Source: Megalobrama amblycephala
Lineage: Eukaryota > Chordata > Actinopteri > Cypriniformes > Xenocyprididae
Direction of reading: 5' to 3'
Length of the DNA stretch: 64,000 nucleotides
Assembly (NCBI RefSeq): GCF_018812025.1
Contig: NC_063063.1
Span: forward strand, 7,352,942 to 7,416,941
The notes beneath the pieces were generated by a model that was not told the DNA's origin, did not search any database, and worked only from the letters and a program-made list of their open reading frames with translations. A program made the translations under genes and the position numbers. Positions 58,313-64,000 of this stretch are shown in pieces (positions within the stretch are counted from its first letter, which is position 1; each line of letters starts with the position of its first letter).

Positions 58313-59787
58313 TATAATCGATAATGAAAATCATCGACAACGATTCTCATTATCGATTAGTCGGGTCTGCCCACCATGCACTGAAAATATCTGACAGTCG
58401 CGTCAAATTACAGCACTGAATAACGCATTTCTATGAACAAAAATGCATCTAAAAATATTGAAGGAAACAGATTGAGAAGCTGCGGGAAAGCTATGAGATC
58501 AAAGCTGATCAAAACATGATAATTCTTTATTTTAAGCTTCAAGTTAATGCATTAGTGTAATGGCTTGCCCTGTCAGGCGCTTTGCATGTGCGTCTTCAGC
58601 ACAAAACATTCATTATACGGCTACATCCTTGTCTGTATATGTTACAAATTCACGTCAACATTTCCATTTTGCATAAAGGCTCATCCTGACAGTCTGCGTT
58701 AAACTTCAAACTTTACTGAATGAGTGCCGACGTGCGCACCCGCGGCAGACAGACGGAACACGGTACAGAGGGAGACTATTAATATTCAGGGCAAAAATAT
58801 TCATTTTGCTGAAATATCTGTTGTTTAAATTTAAATTTAGATTTAAAAAAATCAACATGTCATTCAAGTATTTTATGAGAAAAGGGGTAAAAGGGATAAC
58901 AACATGTAATTTAAATGTAAGACGTTTCTTATAGCCTATTTACAGGATAAAGAAATGACAGTAAGAGGTGATTGTGTCCAGAGTGAATGTGTGTGTTCCT
59001 GCAGAACATTTATCTTGCCTGTTTGTTAACACTGGGTTTGTGATTTTCTTTATTATCTTTTTTACTATCTTAATTTGTAATGTAGAGATTTACACTATAT
59101 TCACTATATACAGTGCTTAACAAATGTATTAGACCTCTGCCACCCAATGTAAGGTTTGTGCCACAGCTGTCCTAAACTATCAGTATTGGTGATTACCAAA
59201 ATCATTTTTCATGTTTCTGTACTGGTTAATCGACCAGTATGTGTAAGCTCTTTACTTACAGCAGTATTTCTAATGGTACAATATAATTATCGTTGTTATC
59301 CATGAATTTTCGATTTTACTGTTTTACAAGAAAGGCAGGGGGGAAAAAAAGTAAAGCACTTTATAGCTGTCAGTTTTTTGTTGTTGTTGTTGTTGTTGTT
59401 TTTTTCAGATGCCCAATTACAGTCAATATCAACAGAGACTTAAGTTTTTTGGGTATTATGTGTGAATGAGTATTTAGTTGTTTCAGTTTGTTATTTACCT
59501 AATAAATGGGAAAAACATTTTCAGTATTAAACAAGTTTTGATAGATTCCGAAAATATTTGTGTTCTCTCTTTATTATGACAGTTAGTCTAATAAATTAAG
59601 TACTGTAGTATGTTTTCATAGCATTCAATTGGCACATTTGTTTGAAGTACATTGGGCAGGATGTGCAATAATGTGTTTTTGTCAAAAAAAAATAAAATAA
59701 ACAAAATTCGGATTTTTATTTTTTATATTTTAAAAATAATCGGCCAACTAATCGATTATCAAAATAATCAGAAGCTGCAGCCCTAGA

Positions 59788-59945
59788 AAACAGTCATTTT
59801 AAATTGAAATAATATTTCACAATATTATGTTTACTGTATTTTTGATCAAATAAATGCAGCATTGATGAGCATAACAGGCTTTTTTCAGATATATAAAAAA
59901 AAACACAGACCCAAATTTTTTAAACACCAATCCATATAACCAGAC
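59788..59945 (-). repeat. Partial copy of the GCTGCATTTATTTGATC repeat
   Basis: On the minus strand, ATGCTGCATTTATTTGATCA then AAAATACAGTAAACATAATA, as in 38005-38294. Only about half of the unit is present. Confidence 0.65.
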
Positions 59946-61050
59946 AGCCTGTTTATGAAAGGAACGATGTACATCTATACAAACTATAGATTAGATCTTC
60001 ATTCAGCAGCAGAATATGGTTGTCAGTCCTGTTTAGACTGCTAAATACAGTTATGTGTATAGCTTGAGATTAAAAGAAGAGCTTTTTCCAGGTTTAAGAT
60101 GCTTTATTGACATTAAAAATATTTTTACATTTGTATCGGCAAAGCATCTGCAGAGATTGCTGTGTGCAGTTAAAATGCCAAAGAAAAGGTAAACAATGTC
60201 ACTCTCTGAAATTTTCATGAGCCACTGAATTTGTGTGTGCTGCCTGGAACTGCATCAGTCAACTAGCTACATCACTGACACACACGACATGCGTAAACAT
60301 GACAATAATGCATACTATTATTACAACCGCATAAAGAAAATTAATAAAAATGAGGATGACAATCAAATGTCCAAATGTTTTACAGTACATAGGTTCAATA
60401 GCTGCCTTTTCCCATGAATCTATATTTCTGTAGGCTGAGGAGCTGACTGAGAAACCCAAATCACAAGTGAGCACCGACGCAAATCAAAACCAAATGTGCA
60501 GAGGGGGGTTTTGGTGAAGTCATGTCCCACACCCACCCATCAGCCGGGCTTCATTACTCACAGAGACAGTCCTTTCAGCGCAGGCAGGAGAGAGCCGCCC
60601 CAGGCGATCCTTGTATACGCTGCTGTCTATGATTGCTGCCATTAAGCAGCCAGCTGTGCTGCTGGCAGTGAAAGATCATCTGTGTACTCCTCCGTCTCAA
60701 TGTACCATGAGTCTGTACCTCTCTCACACAGTCTGTGCACAAAAGACACATGCATGACACTTTGCCCTCTGTGTTGCCAACATACAACCTGACAGGGCTG
60801 GCAAACTCAGTGTCCTGAAAGCATCGTATGACAAAGACAGACATATGATACTAGAGCAGGAGAGAGAGAGTATTTTTCCCTCAGGCTTATTTTTATAGCG
60901 AGTCAGAAAGAGACCAGAAGCAAAGGTCACAAGAAGAAGAGCATCTTCCACCAGCAGAACTACATGAACACCAGAGGAACAGAAAACTTTGTGGTTTCGG
61001 ACAAAGCAGTGTTTCCCCACAGGATTCCTAGAGGTTCTGTGGGTCTACAT

Positions 61051-61265
61051 CAGGGGTGTCCAAAGTGCGTAGCTTGTCCAAAGTGAATTTCAAACGGCCC
61101 GTAGCTTGTCTGTTAAAATACATTATATGTGGCCAGCCATGCATAATTTACAAATAATGCAGTTTTGCAAAGTCAGCACAAGGGCAGCCCTTATATATCC
61201 GGCCCCAGGCGTGTCCACAACATCGAATCTGGCCTCCTATAAAAAAAAAAGTTTGGACACCCCTG
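61051..61265. mobile_element. Short hAT element with CAGGGGTGTCCAAA ends
   Basis: The ends CAGGGGTGTCCAAAGT and, reverse-complemented, CAGGGGTGTCCAAACT are inverted over 16 bases and bound 215 bp. The flanking octamers GTCTACAT and GTGAACAT match at 6 of 8 positions, as expected of an aged 8-bp target duplication. Charlie-like hAT family by its ends. Confidence 0.8.
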
Positions 61266-62269
61266 GTGAACATGCTCCACTGGAAGGAAATTTTAACTTT
61301 AACTTTAACTAGAGTACCATTCATCTAGTCTTATTTAAACTACAAATTGAAATACTAAAAATAGCAAACACAAAAAACAAAAAACTAAGCAGTAAAGACT
61401 AAGAGTGAGCCCATGTTGTATGTTCTCTGGGTGTTTGTTGATCTGTTGCTGTGCCACATGAGCAACACTAAACCAATCACTATGTGTTATCAGCTCAACA
61501 GCTGTTCGGCAAGATTCCCATCACAAAATGGCTAAAAATAACCACATGTGTGTTATACAACATCCATAAGCTACCAAACCTTTGTGCTTTAATCAGCGTA
61601 ATATTAACAGGAGAACTTGTATTACTGGGCTTTACTGTTAAACAGCAGAAACCAGAAAGGGAAAAAAGTTTTTTCATTTTGCTTCAGCAGCGTAAGGCCT
61701 CTAACACACACTTTTCACATCATAATGATCAAGCCAAAACACTGAAGCCAAACCGTTTATTAAAGTCACTCATGTGGGCTGATGAAAATAATGGGTTTGA
61801 AGATTATAATCCACAGCATTGTTGCTTCTGCAGAGTGACTTCATCCCTCGAACGCAATGAAGGCAGAAAGCTTTCACTAAACAAGACAGCGGGGCAAGAG
61901 TCTGTGCGTTTATCAGCAGTAAAGATCGCCCTCAAGGCTACGGGTCAAGCAGGGCTAAACACAATTAAGCCATCAGAGAGTCAGCCACATCAGCATGGAT
62001 GCGTAAAATCCAGCACTTGACAAAGAAGGTTTACAGGATGTTGTAAATGCATAACGGCCTTGCGGTGTATGTGCAGGAGGAGCTGTGTTTGTAGAACACA
62101 ATTCAATCTGAACGAACAACTACAGTCATCACTGTAGAGTGACAGTTGCGATCAAGCTGCACCACATCTGTCGCGTATCTCGAACAGACAACCATCAGGC
62201 ACACAAATAAAGGGAGTACTGAGCAATGAAGAATAATTGCTGTTTGAAAGATTGGGGTCTTGCTTGCTC

Positions 62270-62400
62270 ATCAAGGCTGCATTTATCTGATCAAAAATAC
62301 AGTAAGAATAGTAATAGTAACACTGTAACAAAAATAGTAACATTGAGAATGTTATTGCAATTTAAAATAAAATTTAACATTTTTGTTGCCTAACCACATT
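62270..62400 (+). repeat. Partial copy of the GCTGCATTTAT repeat
   Basis: AAGGCTGCATTTATCTGATC then AAAAATACAGTAAGAATAGT, the plus-strand form of the 38005-38294 family. Confidence 0.6.
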
Positions 62401-63103
62401 TAACTAGCATTAACCACCATTAATCACAATAAACTCTGTGTTTTGTTACTTTCAATAAGAAACAAAGTGTCATCTTTCAAATTCTGTCCATTTTATCACA
62501 AAATTCAAACATTAAATGCCGCCTTGATGCTTTTTGATGTGGCATGTCTGTATAGCACGAGTTAACACGATCGTCCCTTCCTTTTTAATTCTAGTTACAG
62601 AATACAGAATAAACTGAAGGTATGTTGAAAGATACAGTACAACTTACTGAAACGTATTAAATCTCGTGTTATCGCTCAGTGTTTCAACCGCAGAACGACA
62701 TCAATAAAACAGCTTGTAAAAAATGTATGCATTACATTTTGAAAGCCATTCATACAGCTTGTAGTTCGCAACTAAATGTTACTGCCTATAATTGCGTATA
62801 TTTTATTACCTGTATCTCTTAATTGTTTAATGTTTGTTTAAATAAATCCATCATGAAAACAAGTTATGACAGCCACTGTGTAAATTATTATATTTCAATA
62901 AATTGGAGAAACTTAATTTTATAATTAGATATAGAAGTTTCACTGACTTATTTGTAATTTACGTTTACAGAACAACTGAGTTTAATAGTTCGGGCTCTGT
63001 TGTTAATTGTAATAGGGCTGGGCGATAACAGCTTGTCACGCGCAAAAAGTGTCTGATTATAGCCATCACCTGCTTTCAAATAGCGGCATTTTTACCTGAC
63101 AAG

Positions 63104-63230
63104 CAGTGATGGGAATAACGGCGTTATAAATAACACGCGTTACTAACGCCGTTACTTTTTTCAGTAACATAATCAAACGAATTAGTACAACGCAGTAGCG
63201 TTACTGACAAAAAAAATGCCGCGTTACTAT
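63104..63230. mobile_element. hAT-type element end (CAGTGATGGGAATAACGGCG)
   Basis: It starts CAGTGATGGGAATAACGGCG with repeated ACGCGTTACTAACGCC and TTTTTTCAGTAAC words, the end of a widespread teleost hAT family. No opposite end is seen before 64000. Confidence 0.55.
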
Positions 63231-64000
63231 AATTGTCACTGAAGCGGTTCGAGTAAGCTCTCTCTAGCCATAGACCTACAAAGTTTTTTTCTCTGGTGTG
63301 TGCTGCGGTTGTCATACACAAATATAATTTTAAACTGATAATAATGTATGATCTTTTGCTAAATGTATGCTTGACGAGTTTTTTTCTAGTCACTTAGTTC
63401 ATTTAAGCTATTAGTTGACTAATCACATTTATATTAATTTAATTTCTTAAATACTGGAGAGAATAAACCATAATAAGGAGCGTTTACATAATATAGGCTA
63501 TATAGCACTCAAGGGCACGCATAATTGCCATAAAGAACTGGCAAAAGTAATGACTATGAGTGTGACAAAAACAGCAAGGAGACATTTTATTTGTTTATTA
63601 ATAAAGAAATGTTTTCTGAATCAGTGTCGGCTGCAAAGATGAAGTTGACATTGCTCATTCTCATTGCTGATCATCTGCTCATATGGACGCACCTAGAGAG
63701 ATAACGCACATTTCATTCGGTTTAAATCAGAGTATTTTCGTGTTTAATTCTTCATTTTCGTTAAATAGATATTTCAAGCATTCTATAGATATATTTCTCA
63801 TGTCTGCGAGGCAAGCAGCCTCTGAGTTTCGGTTCATTTAGCCTATAAGACGCGCTCCAGTTCACGCGCCAGTGATCGCGCCCGCGTCTCCATGTCATGA
63901 TTTTATTGTCTGCTATATTTGCTTGTTATATATTAAATCCAAGCAATTGGTTGATGAAACATTGATTAAAATTAAGATACAATTTTTACAAAACGAAATT

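Larger units (their letters stand above)
56706..59785. mobile_element. hAT-like element split by a Tc1 insertion
   Basis: The left end TAGGGCAGTAAAATCGATTA and the right end, reverse-complemented, TAGGGCTGCAGCTTCTGATT, share TAGGGC(A/T)G. Both sides are rich in ATCGATTA/TAATCGAT words (58313-58365 and 59735-59765). About 1.5 kb remains after removing the Tc1 copy. No transposase frame is seen. A target duplication is not obvious. Confidence 0.55.
59946..64000. other. Non-coding end of the window
   Basis: No recognisable gene. The longest non-transposon frame in the window (61484-62020, plus, 178 codons) has no motif, signal or known similarity. Repeats at 61051, 62270 and 63104 are listed separately. 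The canonical jmjd1c start exon was looked for and not found. Confidence 0.5.

Noticed and set aside
61484..62020. 178-codon plus-strand frame, the longest non-transposon frame outside jmjd1c
   Set aside because: No motif, domain, signal peptide or splice context; the composition looks like translated AT-rich DNA and no known protein comes to mind.
1..64000. CRISPR arrays, bacterial operons, tRNA or rRNA genes
   Set aside because: Looked for and not seen; the evenly repeated sequences are microsatellites and transposons of a vertebrate genome.

Overview
The window looks like nuclear DNA of a teleost fish, most likely a cyprinid. It is AT-rich and intron-dominated, full of CA/GT microsatellites, and carries many short inverted-repeat DNA transposons of types abundant in carp- and zebrafish-like genomes, plus Tc1/mariner, hAT and L2 elements. 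No bacterial-style genes are present.

One protein-coding gene is recognisable. On the minus strand, positions 21892 down to 27 carry eight confident coding exons of jmjd1c (KDM3C/TRIP8, a JmjC-family chromatin regulator). Order in transcription: 21892-21779, 9883-9778, 8007-7883, 7668-7525, 6674-6412, 5111-3445, 2812-2640, 2185-27. Splice sites are GT/AG, phases agree at every junction but one, and the translation follows my memory of vertebrate JMJD1C. The exons cover the N-terminal folded region and the long disordered middle (about 1,580 codons). The zinc finger and JmjC domain lie beyond position 1. The canonical start exon was not found and probably lies beyond 64000.

The splice pattern is not entirely ordinary. 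A 42-nt exon-like segment (7134-7093) fits in phase between two exons and looks like an undescribed microexon. The junction 6412/5111 is out of phase by one class, which implies an unseen small exon. An open, in-phase candidate alternative first exon lies at about 31442-31308 beside a CpG cluster. Three inverted-repeat transposons sit within 16, 78 and 21 bases of jmjd1c exon boundaries.

From 22 kb to 64 kb I recognise no gene. The stretch holds transposons: a complete 1081-bp hAT element with a perfect 8-bp target duplication (19533-20613), two Tc1-like elements with dead transposase genes (47316-48908 and 56745-58312, the second nested in a hAT-like element), an L2 LINE fragment, a possible solo LTR, and many MITEs. 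A few CpG-dense or unusually ordered stretches could be regulatory. Family names come from remembered sequence patterns, not searches.
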